Assembly (NCBI RefSeq): GCF_004571075.1
Contig: NZ_SPQP01000011.1
Span: 1 to 64,000, forward strand
Direction: 5' to 3'
Source of the DNA: Blastococcus sp. TF02A-35
GTDB taxonomy: Bacteria > Actinomycetota > Actinomycetes > Mycobacteriales > Geodermatophilaceae
Length of the DNA stretch: 64,000 nucleotides
In this document: positions 39,741 through 47,452 of the stretch, piece by piece
Numbering within the stretch: the first letter of the stretch is position 1
Layout of the letters: each line of letters starts with the position of its first letter
Program-made: the position numbers and the translations under genes
Notes under the pieces: model-generated
Database searches by the model: none
Seen by the model: only the letters and a program-made list of their open reading frames with translations
Told to the model about the DNA's origin: nothing

Positions 39741-41144
39741 GTGAGCGCAGCCGAACTCGATCTGGTGACGCTCGAGCGGCTACGCCCGGTCGCGGACGCT
39801 GCGCAGGTGAGCGTCCTGCTGGGAGCCGGCGCTTCCGCCGCAGCCGGCCTGCCCGACTGGAACAGCCTGGCGACCAAGCTGCTGCAGCTCAGCGGCACGA
39901 TCGATGACGAGGAGACCGCCCGGGCCTTCTTGGCGGGCCAGGACCCATCCCTGGCCGCGGAAGCAGCCAAGGCGGCCGCTGATGACTGGCTCGAGCTTGT
40001 ACGCGAGGCTCTCTATCCCCCATCGCTGGGGGAGGCAGAGCCGGCTGCCCTGCACCTTGCCGTGGCGTCCCTGGCCGCCGGGCGTCTGGTCGGCGAGGTC
40101 GGCCTATTCACGCTCAACTTCGACCTGCTGATCGAATGGGCGCTGCAGGATGCGCTGGACGAGGTCGGAAGCGATGCAGGTGTCCATGCCCGGGACACCG
40201 AAGACGACCGGGCACCCCGGGATGCCTTTGAGGTGCACCACCTTCATGGGTACCTGGGCCAAGATCCCGTCGACACGGGCGAGATCGTGTTGACCCTGTC
40301 GGACTTCACCAAGCTGAGCGCCCAGTCCTCGCCCTGGCAGCGCGCTGAGTTGCAAAGTGCCCTCAGCCGCGGACCACTGCTGCTGGCGGGCACCTCCTAC
40401 CGGGACAGCGACATTCGACAGTGGCTGCACGAGCTCAATCTCGCCACCCGCCCCGACAAGGGCTTCATCCTCTTGGCCCGCGAAAGCTTTGGACTGTCCC
40501 GGCACCAGTTCGACCTGGTCAAGGACGCCCTGGTGGCGCAGTGGGCATCGATCGGGGTCTCCGCGGTCCTGGTGCAGGACTACAGCGATGCCGCTCAGGC
40601 GATCCGCGAGCTGAGCGCCCTCAACGATGTGGACTACTTAGCGCCGAAGGTGCGGGCCGGAGCCCTGTGGGACGGCATCCAGGGCGACTTCGAGCAGCTG
40701 CAGCGGGAGCACTCCGACCAGCTGGCCCGCGACCTCACTCGCCTGCGCCCGGTGCTGGGCGATGACGCCAACATGACCTTGTGGCTGGCCGATGGGGCCG
40801 GCCACATCGTGCGATGGAGCTCCCACGACCGCCTCTACCGGGGCGCAGAGCAACTGCGGACGGTTCCGGTCGGCCATGACAGCCCCTGGATCGCCGGGCA
40901 GTGCCTGGGCCGGTCGGAGATCCTGGCCCGCAATCTCTCCGAGGCAATGAGCACCCGGCGATGGCAATCGGTGGTGGCTGCCCCGTGTGTCGCGGACTTG
41001 CCCGGCGGGCCTCCACTTCCGACGGCAGTGCTGAGCTCAGCGGCGACGTCCCCCCTCGAGAACCAGGACCTGGATGCCTGGCACCAGGTGCTCACTGAGC
41101 TGGCGGAGGAGTGGGCAGGGCGGCTGTCCACCCTCGCCGAGTGA
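39741..41144 (+). CDS. SIR2-family defence-type protein with C-terminal sensor-like domain
   Basis: A 467-residue protein. The N-terminal SIR2 domain has VSVLLGAGASAAAGLPDW (GAGAS at 28-32), TLNFDLL with Asn126 and the catalytic histidine in VHHLHGYLG (His169). Proteins of this SIR2_2 type act as NAD+-depleting effectors in phage defence. The C-terminal 120 residues (MTLWLADGAGHIVRWSSHD, HDSPWIAGQCLGRSEILAR, SVVAAPCV) look like a GAF-type sensor rather than the usual partner domains. It starts with a GTG. No second subunit gene is adjacent, so a single-protein abortive-infection system is likely. The NADase role is from family knowledge; the trigger domain is inference. Confidence 0.8.
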   Translation: MSAAELDLVTLERLRPVADAAQVSVLLGAGASAAAGLPDWNSLATKLLQLSGTIDDEETARAFLAGQDPSLAAEAAKAAADDWLELVREALYPPSLGEAEPAALHLAVASLAAGRLVGEVGLFTLNFDLLIEWALQDALDEVGSDAGVHARDTEDDRAPRDAFEVHHLHGYLGQDPVDTGEIVLTLSDFTKLSAQSSPWQRAELQSALSRGPLLLAGTSYRDSDIRQWLHELNLATRPDKGFILLARESFGLSRHQFDLVKDALVAQWASIGVSAVLVQDYSDAAQAIRELSALNDVDYLAPKVRAGALWDGIQGDFEQLQREHSDQLARDLTRLRPVLGDDANMTLWLADGAGHIVRWSSHDRLYRGAEQLRTVPVGHDSPWIAGQCLGRSEILARNLSEAMSTRRWQSVVAAPCVADLPGGPPLPTAVLSSAATSPLENQDLDAWHQVLTELAEEWAGRLSTLAE

Positions 41145-41217
41145 TGACCGCCACGTCTTTCCTGCCGTTGCCGAGTAGAACAGCTACGGTGACCTCAGCG
41201 AGCAAAGGGAGGCAGCA

Positions 41218-41415
41218 GTGAAGTCAACGAAGAAGACTTCGGTGCGCGAGGTCAGCCCCGGCACGTTTCGGGTGAGCGCAGTGCGCGGCCGCAGCGCCAT
41301 GACTGGCCGCTTCGTCACATCGGACGCTGTTCACCGGCACTCCCGCACCTCCGTGACCGGGCAATCGAGCGCGGGGCGGTCGAGCACCCGCAGCTCTGGC
41401 ACGGGCCAGGCTTGA
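41218..41415 (+). CDS. Short RSAxTGRxxS-motif peptide (one repeat)
   Basis: A 65-residue basic protein from a GTG with a strong AGGGAGG ribosome site. It holds one copy of the unit RSAMTGRFVTSDAVHRHSRT followed by SVT, the same unit found twice in the protein encoded at 41544-41747. The remainder is Ser/Thr/Gly-rich. Such short proteins are seen in many bacteria but have no established function that I know of. The gene is convergent with its relative across a shared terminator hairpin. Confidence 0.7.
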   Translation: MKSTKKTSVREVSPGTFRVSAVRGRSAMTGRFVTSDAVHRHSRTSVTGQSSAGRSSTRSSGTGQA

Positions 41416-41492
41416 CCAACCCGATCGACCTACGCCGGCGGTATCCGCACAGCGCACGCAGCTGTCCCTGACTTTTTCGGGGCTGAACGAGG

Positions 41493-41529
41493 CAGGGCCC
41501 CCCGCACTTGCACTGCGGGGGGCCCTGCT
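41493..41529. terminator. Perfect 15-bp bidirectional terminator hairpin
   Basis: GCAGGGCCCCCCGCA (41493-41507), a 7-base loop, and its exact complement (41515-41529) lie between two convergent small genes. It very likely terminates both. Confidence 0.75.
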
Positions 41530-41543
41530 GCTTGCTGGAGCGG

Positions 41544-41747
41544 TCAGCTCTTCTCGGTGACGCTGGTGTTGGGGTGCCGGGCGGCCGCCGCCCCCGAGAT
41601 GAAGTGACCCGTGATCGCCGAGCGGTGGTGCGTGCCCGAACCCCGGTTGCTCCCGGACTCGGTGACGCTCGTCCGCGGGTGCCGGGCGGCAGCCGCGTGC
41701 GAGATGTACCGGCCGGTGATCGCGCTCCGCGCGTGGCCCTTGGCCAT
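41544..41747 (-). CDS. Short RSAxTGRxxS-motif peptide (two repeats)
   Basis: A 67-residue basic protein with a good ribosome site (GGAGACACC before ATG). It is two tandem units: ARSAITGRYISHAAAARHP, then RTSVTESG, and HRSAITGHFISGAAAARHP, then NTSVTEKS. The repeated pattern is RSA-I-TG-x-(Y/F)-I-S-x-AAAARHP-x-TSVTE. It has no membrane or metal motif. It is divergent from the XRE/ImmA pair and shares with it an intergenic region carrying two operator-like dyads, suggesting co-regulation. Its function is unknown. Confidence 0.75.
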   Translation of the reverse strand: MAKGHARSAITGRYISHAAAARHPRTSVTESGSNRGSGTHHRSAITGHFISGAAAARHPNTSVTEKS

Positions 41748-41787
41748 GGTGTCTCCGTTCTATCAGTGCGCCTGCCGTTACAAGCGC

Positions 41788-41857
41788 TGCTTAGGATGCT
41801 AAGCACACTCCCGCCGGGATGCAAGGCCCAGCGCGCGCCGCTTGCTCAACTAAGCAA
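41788..41857. promoter_or_regulatory. Two operator-like dyads sharing the CTAAGCA half-site
   Basis: Site 1 is TGCTTAG-GATG-CTAAGCA (41788-41805). Site 2 is TTGCT-CAACTA-AGCAA (41842-41857), containing the same CTAAGCA half-site. Both lie in the 118-base gap between the repeat-peptide gene and the XRE gene, as expected for sites bound by the XRE regulator. Confidence 0.55.
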
Positions 41858-41865
41858 AGCGAGAC

Positions 41866-42279
41866 ATGATGACGTGCGTGTCCGCCACCCCCAACAGCCC
41901 GCTGTCCGCGGGATCGCAAAGCCTGGGTGCCTACTTGAAGTCGGCTCGTTCGGCACTGGGTCTGAGCTTGCGTGCGGTTGAAGAGCGCACCGGCAAGGCC
42001 GTGACCAACGGCTACCTCAGCCAGATCGAGAGCGGCACAGTCACCCAGCCCTCGCCCAACATGCTGTATCACCTGGCCCAGGCCTACGACCTGGACTACG
42101 GCGACCTGCTCGTCCGAGCCGGCCACCGGGTCCCGCACAGCGACGACACGGCGCAGCGAGGCATCCTTGCCGGCTTTCCCATGCACGCCCTGGAAGAGCT
42201 CACTGAAGGTGAGCGCGGCGAACTCCTCGACTACATCGCTTTCCTCCGATCCAAGCGCCCCTCGAGCCGAGGTAGGTAA
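41866..42279 (+). CDS. XRE-family transcriptional regulator
   Basis: A 137-residue protein with an N-terminal XRE helix-turn-helix: LGAYLKSARSALGLSLRAVEE, then TNGYLSQIESGTVTQPSPNMLYHLAQAYDLDYGDLL in two runs. A short C-terminal tail (LEELTEGERGELLDYIAFLRSKRP) resembles the end of regulators paired with ImmA proteases. It lies nine bases before the ImmA/IrrE-type gene. The classic model is that the protease cleaves the repressor under stress. Two dyads upstream are its probable operators. Confidence 0.9.
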   Translation: MMTCVSATPNSPLSAGSQSLGAYLKSARSALGLSLRAVEERTGKAVTNGYLSQIESGTVTQPSPNMLYHLAQAYDLDYGDLLVRAGHRVPHSDDTAQRGILAGFPMHALEELTEGERGELLDYIAFLRSKRPSSRGR

Positions 42280-42287
42280 GAGCCCAC

Positions 42288-43187
42288 GTGCCCCCGCTTC
42301 ATGCCGCTTCCCTAGAGGACATCCGCCGGTACGCGCGGGGGGCGCTCCACGCTGCCGACGCGCTGGCGCAGACACCCACGCCGCTGGCCGCGGTCGAAGC
42401 CGCAGCGGGCCTGCTACCTGCCGAAGAGCTCTTCCTGGCTGGGGCCGACGTCCCGCCTGGGTTGGCTGACAGCGTTGCCAGGCTCATGAAGAAGGTCATG
42501 GGAGGCCTGGCATACCGAGAGAAACGGGTCTACCTCAACACCGCCGAGCTGGCTCTCCCCCGCCGTCGCTTTGTCCACGGCCACGAGCTTGGTCATCAGG
42601 TGCTTCCGTGGCAGGAGCAGGCGTATTACGCCGATGACGACAACACCTTGAGCCCTGAGACCCGCGACGCCATGGAGTGGGAAGCCAACGCGTTCTCAGC
42701 CGAACTCCTCTTCGGCCTGGACCGCTTCACCACGATGGCCGATAGCTACGCCCCGGGCCTGGCCGTGCCGCTTCACCTGAGCAACGAGTTCCAGACCTCA
42801 GCCCATGCGGCCATTCGCCGATATGTGGCGACGAGCCAGCACCGGGTTGCCCTCCTGACCCTGGGCCGCTTCACCCGCCGGGTCCCTCGCGGCCCCTACC
42901 TGCCAATGATGAACGACCAGTGCGCCGAATCGCCGGGGTTCAGCGAACGGTTCGGATCGATCACCGACCTCGCCGCCCGCCCCTTGGTGCTGGCCGAGCA
43001 CCCAGCTATAGCAGCCGCTGAACGCGTTGCCCCAACGGGCCTGTTGGAAGACAACGATGACCTCGTCATCGAGACCAAGCGGGGCATGACGACATTTCAG
43101 ACTCAGGCCTTCCACAACGGCCGTCTGCACTTCGTCCTGCTCTATCAGCAAGGGCGCTTCAACGGCCAGCGCCTGCGCGCGGCCTGA
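42288..43187 (+). CDS. ImmA/IrrE-family zinc metallopeptidase
   Basis: A 299-residue gluzincin-like protease: HGHELGHQ gives the HExxH motif (His99, Glu100, His103) and EWEANAFSAELL supplies the third ligand Glu132, exactly as in ImmA/IrrE (DUF955). The C-terminal part (GFSERFGSITDLAARPLVLAE, LVIETKRGMTTFQTQAF) probably senses a signal. It is in an operon with the XRE regulator and probably cleaves it. Downstream are two strong hairpins. Confidence 0.9.
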   Translation: MPPLHAASLEDIRRYARGALHAADALAQTPTPLAAVEAAAGLLPAEELFLAGADVPPGLADSVARLMKKVMGGLAYREKRVYLNTAELALPRRRFVHGHELGHQVLPWQEQAYYADDDNTLSPETRDAMEWEANAFSAELLFGLDRFTTMADSYAPGLAVPLHLSNEFQTSAHAAIRRYVATSQHRVALLTLGRFTRRVPRGPYLPMMNDQCAESPGFSERFGSITDLAARPLVLAEHPAIAAAERVAPTGLLEDNDDLVIETKRGMTTFQTQAFHNGRLHFVLLYQQGRFNGQRLRAA

Positions 43188-43347
43188 CACTGAGCCCAGT
43201 GTCACGACAGTCGCGGCCGGCACCTGGACTGTTTGGCGGTGGCGGGGCCGGTGAGCGCGTCGGTCCGTTAGGCCCGCCGGCAGCTTGCTGACGGATGTCC
43301 CGACGCGCCAGCGGCGGGACGCACGCGCGACCCCCGCGCGAGCCCCA

Positions 43348-43419
43348 GCACCCGGCCGGTGCTGCTGCTGGCCGGGTGCCGGGACGGCTGGGGCGGGGCC
43401 GCCGGTGGGCGGCCCCGCC
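43348..43419. terminator. Tandem terminator hairpins
   Basis: Two perfect inverted repeats stand side by side: a 10-bp stem with a 12-base loop (43348-43357 with 43370-43379) and a 12-bp stem with a GGTG tetraloop (43392-43403 with 43408-43419). They lie between the convergent ImmA gene and the GntR operon, and should stop both transcripts. Confidence 0.7.
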
Positions 43420-43425
43420 GTCGGC

Positions 43426-43572
43426 TCAGTCCTCGGCCGGATCCTCGTCGATAGGGTCAAGCTCGGTGTCCCTACCGCCCGACCCCTCTGGGGCCGGGTG
43501 TTCTTTGCCCTGACGACCGCGGCCACGGGCTCGGTCAACCCACGACCACTCCCGGTCGCCCGGAGGTCCCAC
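43426..43572 (-). CDS. Small acidic-tailed ORF after GntR
   Basis: A 48-residue frame from a GTG two bases after the GntR stop, ending seven bases before the 12-bp terminator hairpin. It starts MGPPGDREWSWVDRARGRGR and ends with the very acidic ELDPIDEDPAED. The tight spacing and terminator position suggest a real third gene of the GntR operon. I know of no family and it could be fortuitous. Confidence 0.4.
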   Translation of the reverse strand: MGPPGDREWSWVDRARGRGRQGKEHPAPEGSGGRDTELDPIDEDPAED

Positions 43573-43574
43573 GG

Positions 43575-43946
43575 TCAGGCGCGGAGTGCGACCAGTGCTG
43601 CGCGCAGCAGTGACAGGGCGGTCTCCTCGCTCATTCCGGCTCGGTGGGCTCGACTGGCCAGTTCAGCGGCCGCCTGCCGCACGTCGCCAGCATCGGCTGC
43701 CGGTACGGAGGGGGCGGCCACGACGGTGCCGAGTCGCCGTCGGCTGGCGACCAGGCCAGCTGCTTCGAGTTCGCGGTAGGCCCGGGCCACGGTGCCGATG
43801 GCAACGCCGAGGTCAGCGGCCAAAGCTCTCATGCTGGGCAGCCGGGCGCCTTCCTCGAGCTGCCCACTGTCGATGGCGGCTGCGATCTGGGCGCGGATCT
43901 GCTCATAGGGAGGGGTGGGGCTAGCAAGGTCGACGGTGACGTCCAC
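43575..43946 (-). CDS. GntR-family regulator (YtrA type)
   Basis: A 123-residue short GntR regulator. The winged helix-turn-helix is clear: PPYEQIRAQIAAAIDSGQLEEGARLPSMRALAADLGV in two runs, then TVARAYRELEAAGLVASRRRLG. A short helical tail replaces a ligand domain, as in the YtrA subfamily that usually controls an adjacent membrane or ABC protein. It lies six bases downstream of a membrane-protein gene, matching that habit. Confidence 0.9.
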   Translation of the reverse strand: MDVTVDLASPTPPYEQIRAQIAAAIDSGQLEEGARLPSMRALAADLGVAIGTVARAYRELEAAGLVASRRRLGTVVAAPSVPAADAGDVRQAAAELASRAHRAGMSEETALSLLRAALVALRA

Positions 43947-43952
43947 GGGTTG

Positions 43953-44900
43953 TCAGCGCTTCGCGTCGACGAGTTCGTCGGCGGGAACGGGGACGCGGGT
44001 CCGGATGAAGAAGACGCCGACGCCGGCAACACCGCCGAGCAGGCCGCTGAAGGCCAACACGCCGCCGACCCACGGCAGGACCGAAGCGGCCGCGCCGACG
44101 GGCAGGTCCTCGAGGCGGGCTGCCTGGGCTGCCGTGATCGCAGCGCTGCGGACCGCCAGCCCGCTGACGGTCACGAGGCCAGCGACCAGGATCATCGCTG
44201 CGGTGGTCGCTCCGCGGAGCACCCGCTGGGCCGATGCCCGCCGGAGGGCGTCTTCGACGTCGAGGTCATCGGTGACAATTGCGGGGCGGTTGGCGACGAC
44301 CCACAGTGCTGCCGTGCTCAGCGCGAGCAGGCATCCCAGGCCCACCAGCGCCGGCATGCCGTAGAACGAGCCCACGTAGGGAGACGCCGCCCCCTCGACC
44401 AGGCCGCTGCCGGCGTAGACGGTGATGCTGCGGTTGGCGTCGTAGCGGTTGTCGGTCACCGCTCCCACCGCGATCACCCCGATCCCGGTGACCAGCGTGC
44501 CGATGGCCGTTCGCAGCAACCAGGCCGGGAGGGCCTGCAGCAGGCCTCGATGCGCCAGCCGCGCCCGCCGGACCATCCCGCCAGGCCGGGGCCAGGTCAG
44601 CTCCCCGACCAGGATGACACCGGTGTGCGCGACCCCGAAGGCCAGCGGCAGCATCATCGCGGCCACCCCGGGCCGCCCAGCCGCCGGAGCCAGCGGCGCC
44701 GGCAGCAGCACGGCGACGGCAGCGGCCACCGCGGCGAGGAGGCTTACTACTACTGCGGTCGCCGAAGTTCGCTGGGCGTGCCGTTGCGCTCGGCGAACCG
44801 TGTTTTCTTCACCATGGGCGAACTGGCGCATGAGCAGCGCCGCACCGCCGGCGACCAAGCCGACCAGGAGCAGGAGCACGAGCAGCGGAGAGATGTACAT
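43953..44900 (-). CDS. Multi-pass membrane protein (DUF1648-like context)
   Basis: A 315-residue protein with about seven to eight hydrophobic segments: MYISPLLVLLLLVGLVAGG, ATAVVVSLLAAVAAAVAVLL, VAAMMLPLAFGVAHTGVILV, LLRTAIGTLVTGIGVIAVGA, LVGLGCLLALSTAALWVVA, AAMILVAGLVTVSGLAV and VLPWVGGVLAFSGLLGGVAG. I recognise no catalytic motif. Membrane proteins of this sort paired with a YtrA-type GntR regulator are common in actinobacteria and are thought to respond to envelope stress. It starts at ATG with an AGGAC site. Confidence 0.7.
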   Translation of the reverse strand: MYISPLLVLLLLVGLVAGGAALLMRQFAHGEENTVRRAQRHAQRTSATAVVVSLLAAVAAAVAVLLPAPLAPAAGRPGVAAMMLPLAFGVAHTGVILVGELTWPRPGGMVRRARLAHRGLLQALPAWLLRTAIGTLVTGIGVIAVGAVTDNRYDANRSITVYAGSGLVEGAASPYVGSFYGMPALVGLGCLLALSTAALWVVANRPAIVTDDLDVEDALRRASAQRVLRGATTAAMILVAGLVTVSGLAVRSAAITAAQAARLEDLPVGAAASVLPWVGGVLAFSGLLGGVAGVGVFFIRTRVPVPADELVDAKR

Positions 44901-45423
44901 GCCGTCCTCAGTTCGTCTGTATCAAGTAGGCAGCACATTGACACAGGCGAGCGTGCGACTCGGGGACGTTCGATAGCAGGCGTGTTGCGCGGCAGCACCG
45001 CCGTGGACTGTGGTCGGCGGTCGAAGTCCCCGGCGACAAGGCGAGAGTCGCCCTACTGACGCGAGCGGCGAACGATCTCAGTCCGGGTTGGAATGCGGTA
45101 ACCCGCCGGCGGTGGGAGCTTGTGACGCGCGCAGGTCGGGAAGACCAAGGTGATGGTCTCGACCTAGGGAGCCACCGGGCGCCCGGCACAGCTGAGACAA
45201 CGACGGCTCTCGGTTTCGAGACACGATTCCGGACAGCACTAGGACGGCTTGTCGCCAACGAAGGCAGGCGACACCACTTCTCCAGAACGGCGGTTGTTGC
45301 AACCCACCGGGCGGTATGCCGGACGACGCCCCTCGCTGAGCCGCCAGGATGTCTACATCTGGTCCTACCTTGCAGTGCCAAGCCTGACCGGCATGCGTGA
45401 GGAACGACCAGAGAGGTTCGTCC
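44901..45423. other. Intergenic region upstream of the excisionase gene
   Basis: I find no convincing gene. Short frames on both strands lack ribosome sites and coherent composition. It separates the GntR/membrane operon from the integrase module and may contain the promoter of both. Confidence 0.4.
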
Positions 45424-45627
45424 ATGGACAGCCCCGATGACCTGCTGACCACCGCCGAGGTCGCCCAGATCATGCGCTCACCGGTGTCCACCTTGAGGTA
45501 CTGGCGGCACCTCGGCACCGGCCCGCACAGCTTCCGACTGGGGCGTCGGGTCGTCTACCGCCGCGCCGACGTGACCGCCTGGCTGCTCGAACAGTCAGAG
45601 GCGGGGCGCGCGGAACGAGCGGTCTGA
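45424..45627 (+). CDS. Excisionase/MerR-like helix-turn-helix protein
   Basis: A 67-residue protein: LLTTAEVAQIMRSPVSTLRYW, RHLGTGPHSFRLGRRVVYRR, then ADVTAWLLEQSEAG. This is the winged helix-turn-helix of small excisionases and AlpA-like regulators. A GAGAGG ribosome site precedes the ATG at 45424. It lies convergent to the integrase and probably directs excision of the island or represses the integrase. Confidence 0.85.
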   Translation: MDSPDDLLTTAEVAQIMRSPVSTLRYWRHLGTGPHSFRLGRRVVYRRADVTAWLLEQSEAGRAERAV

Positions 45628-45688
45628 GCAGTGAGCGTGACCGCCGTCCTGCCGTCGTGCCAAAGATCCGCGAAGGCGCCCCCGTTGC

Positions 45689-46912
45689 TCACCGCCCCAG
45701 GACGCGAGCGGCTTCGGCGCTGACCACCTGGCGGCCGAAGTAGACGTCCAGCGTCATCGAGGGGTTGGCGTGACCGAGCTGGTCGGCCACCTGGCGCGGG
45801 GTGAAGCCGGCTTCGTCGAGTCGGGTGGCGACGGTCTTCCGGAAGGTGTGCGAGGTGACCCACGACCACGGCCCCTCCGTGCACCGGACCTGTCGGCCGC
45901 CGGGCACCGGGCGCACGCCGACCTCAGCGCACGCTTCGCACTCGAAGCCGTCCAACAGCTGGCGTAGATCGGTGGAGACGTTCGTCGGGTCCCGCAGCGT
46001 GCCCGACACGGGCGTCGGAAACACCAGCGCGGTGTCCGGCCGCAGCGGCGAGGCCAGCCGCCGGCGCACCATTTCGACCGCGAACTGCGGCACCGCGACG
46101 ATCCGCCAGCCGGCAGCGGTCTTCGTCCGCGGCTGCACGACCATCCCCTGCTTCGGCACCCGCACCGCGGTGGCGTTGACCTCCCACGTGCCGGCGTTCA
46201 GGTCGAGCAGCGGCCGGCCGTCCGCCTTGCCCGTCCGCAGCGCCAGGGCCTCGCCGATCCGGGCACCGGTGGCGAGCATCCAGTCGACCAGGTCTGGGAC
46301 GTCCAGCTCGGCTGCACGCGGGCTGGAGTGGAACAGCTCGACCAGCCGCCCGGTGTCCTCCACCGACAGCGCCCGCGGCGCCTTCTTCGCGGTCGTGTTC
46401 AGCCGGGCGCCGGCGTCACGCACCGGATTGGACGTCACCGCGCCGTCCGCGATCGCCAGCGCGAACATCCCCGACAGGCACGCCCGAGCCGTCTTCGCCG
46501 CTCCCGGGCCACTGCGCTGGGCGATCGTGGTCAGCGCCCGGTTCACGGTGCCCGGGGTGATCTCCCGCAGGCACAGCTGCCCGAACGCCGGGATCACCTG
46601 GGTGCGCACCGTCGAGCGGTAGGTGCGCTCGGTGCCGGTCGACCAGCCGTGCTCAGCAGCCAGCCAGGCGTCGGCCAGCGTCGCCATCCGGGAGGCTGCG
46701 GTCAGCGCACCCGTCCCACCCGGAGAACGGCGGACGGTCAGCTCCACCTTCAGCGCCCGCTCGGCTGCGGCCCGGCTCGCCGCGGTCTTGGACACCAGCC
46801 GGACCTGGCCGTCGTGGTCGCGGAACTTGACCCGGGCCTTGACCATGCCGTTGGGCATGGTCGCGAACAAGACCTTGCCGCTGGTGCCCAGCGGCAGCGG
46901 TGGACGGCCCAT
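45689..46912 (-). CDS. Tyrosine integrase next to tRNA-Asn
   Basis: A 407-residue phage/ICE-type integrase. It has an N-terminal arm-binding domain (MPNGMVKARVKFRDHDGQVR), a SAM-like core domain (RTYRSTVRTQVIPAFGQLCL) and a catalytic domain with Arg in GARIGEALAL, the HTFRKTVATRL box, LGHANPS and the nucleophile tyrosine in LDVYFGR. A cysteine-rich insert (CEACAEVG...VRC) inside the catalytic domain is unusual. The start has GGAGG eight bases before the ATG at 46912. It lies 111 bases from the 3' end of tRNA-Asn and points away from it, the classical arrangement for integration at a tRNA. Confidence 0.95.
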   Translation of the reverse strand: MGRPPLPLGTSGKVLFATMPNGMVKARVKFRDHDGQVRLVSKTAASRAAAERALKVELTVRRSPGGTGALTAASRMATLADAWLAAEHGWSTGTERTYRSTVRTQVIPAFGQLCLREITPGTVNRALTTIAQRSGPGAAKTARACLSGMFALAIADGAVTSNPVRDAGARLNTTAKKAPRALSVEDTGRLVELFHSSPRAAELDVPDLVDWMLATGARIGEALALRTGKADGRPLLDLNAGTWEVNATAVRVPKQGMVVQPRTKTAAGWRIVAVPQFAVEMVRRRLASPLRPDTALVFPTPVSGTLRDPTNVSTDLRQLLDGFECEACAEVGVRPVPGGRQVRCTEGPWSWVTSHTFRKTVATRLDEAGFTPRQVADQLGHANPSMTLDVYFGRQVVSAEAARVLGR

Positions 46913-47023
46913 CGGGGCACCTCCGGCGCTCGGTAATGAGTGCCTAAAGAGTGCCAGCTCCGCCTTCACCTCGGAAGAGAAAAGGCCCCGACCGGCGTCT
47001 TCGCTGGTCAGGGCCTCGCTCTG

Positions 47024-47096
47024 CTCCCCCGACTGGACTTGAACCAGTAACCCTGCGATTAACAGTCGCATGCTCTGCCAATTGAGCTACGGGGGA
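47024..47096 (-). tRNA. tRNA-Asn (GTT)
   Basis: A 73-base cloverleaf: acceptor TCCCCCG pairing with CGGGGGA, D-arm GCTCAATTGGCAGAGC, anticodon loop CTGTTAA (GTT), and T-arm GGTTCAAGTCC. CCA is not encoded. Its 3' end adjoins the integrase, so it is the likely attB target of the island. I did not find the matching repeat of its 3' end at the far side. Confidence 0.95.
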
Positions 47097-47235
47097 TCAG
47101 CGGGGCGAACCCGCTGGCCCGACGAGAGTACCGCACGGCCTCGGAGGCCCTGCGAACGGCTCACCGACGGCGGGGCGATCCCGGCCACAGGTAGCGTGAT
47201 CGTCGTTCACCTCGCGTCCACCCAGGAGGTCCACC

Positions 47236-47445
47236 GTGGCCAAGCTTTCGTTCCTCGCCGGTTTCGGTGCTGGCTACGTGCTCGGTGCGCGGGCCGGACG
47301 CGAGCGCTACGAGCAGATCCGCCGCGGCTGGGAGCAGGCCAAGGACGACCCGCGCCTGCAGAGCCTGGCCGGCATGGCCCAGGCCCGCGCCGACGACGCC
47401 GTCTCCGCGCTCAAGGCCCGCATGGGCGGCGAGCCGCCGCGCTGA
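47236..47445 (+). CDS. YtxH-like small membrane-associated protein
   Basis: A 69-residue protein: MAKLSFLAGFGAGYVLGARA, then GRERYEQIRRGWEQAKDDPR. The glycine-rich GFGAGYVLGARAGRERYE segment is the typical start of actinobacterial YtxH/DUF-type small proteins with one short helix. A clear AGGAGG ribosome site precedes the GTG. It is convergent with the dnaG operon. Its function is unknown, possibly stress-related. Confidence 0.8.
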   Translation: MAKLSFLAGFGAGYVLGARAGRERYEQIRRGWEQAKDDPRLQSLAGMAQARADDAVSALKARMGGEPPR

Positions 47446-47452
47446 CGCGGTC

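Noticed and set aside
28600-47024. Second attachment site matching the tRNA-Asn 3' end
   Set aside because: I looked for the T-arm/acceptor sequence near likely left ends and did not find it; an alignment search is needed.
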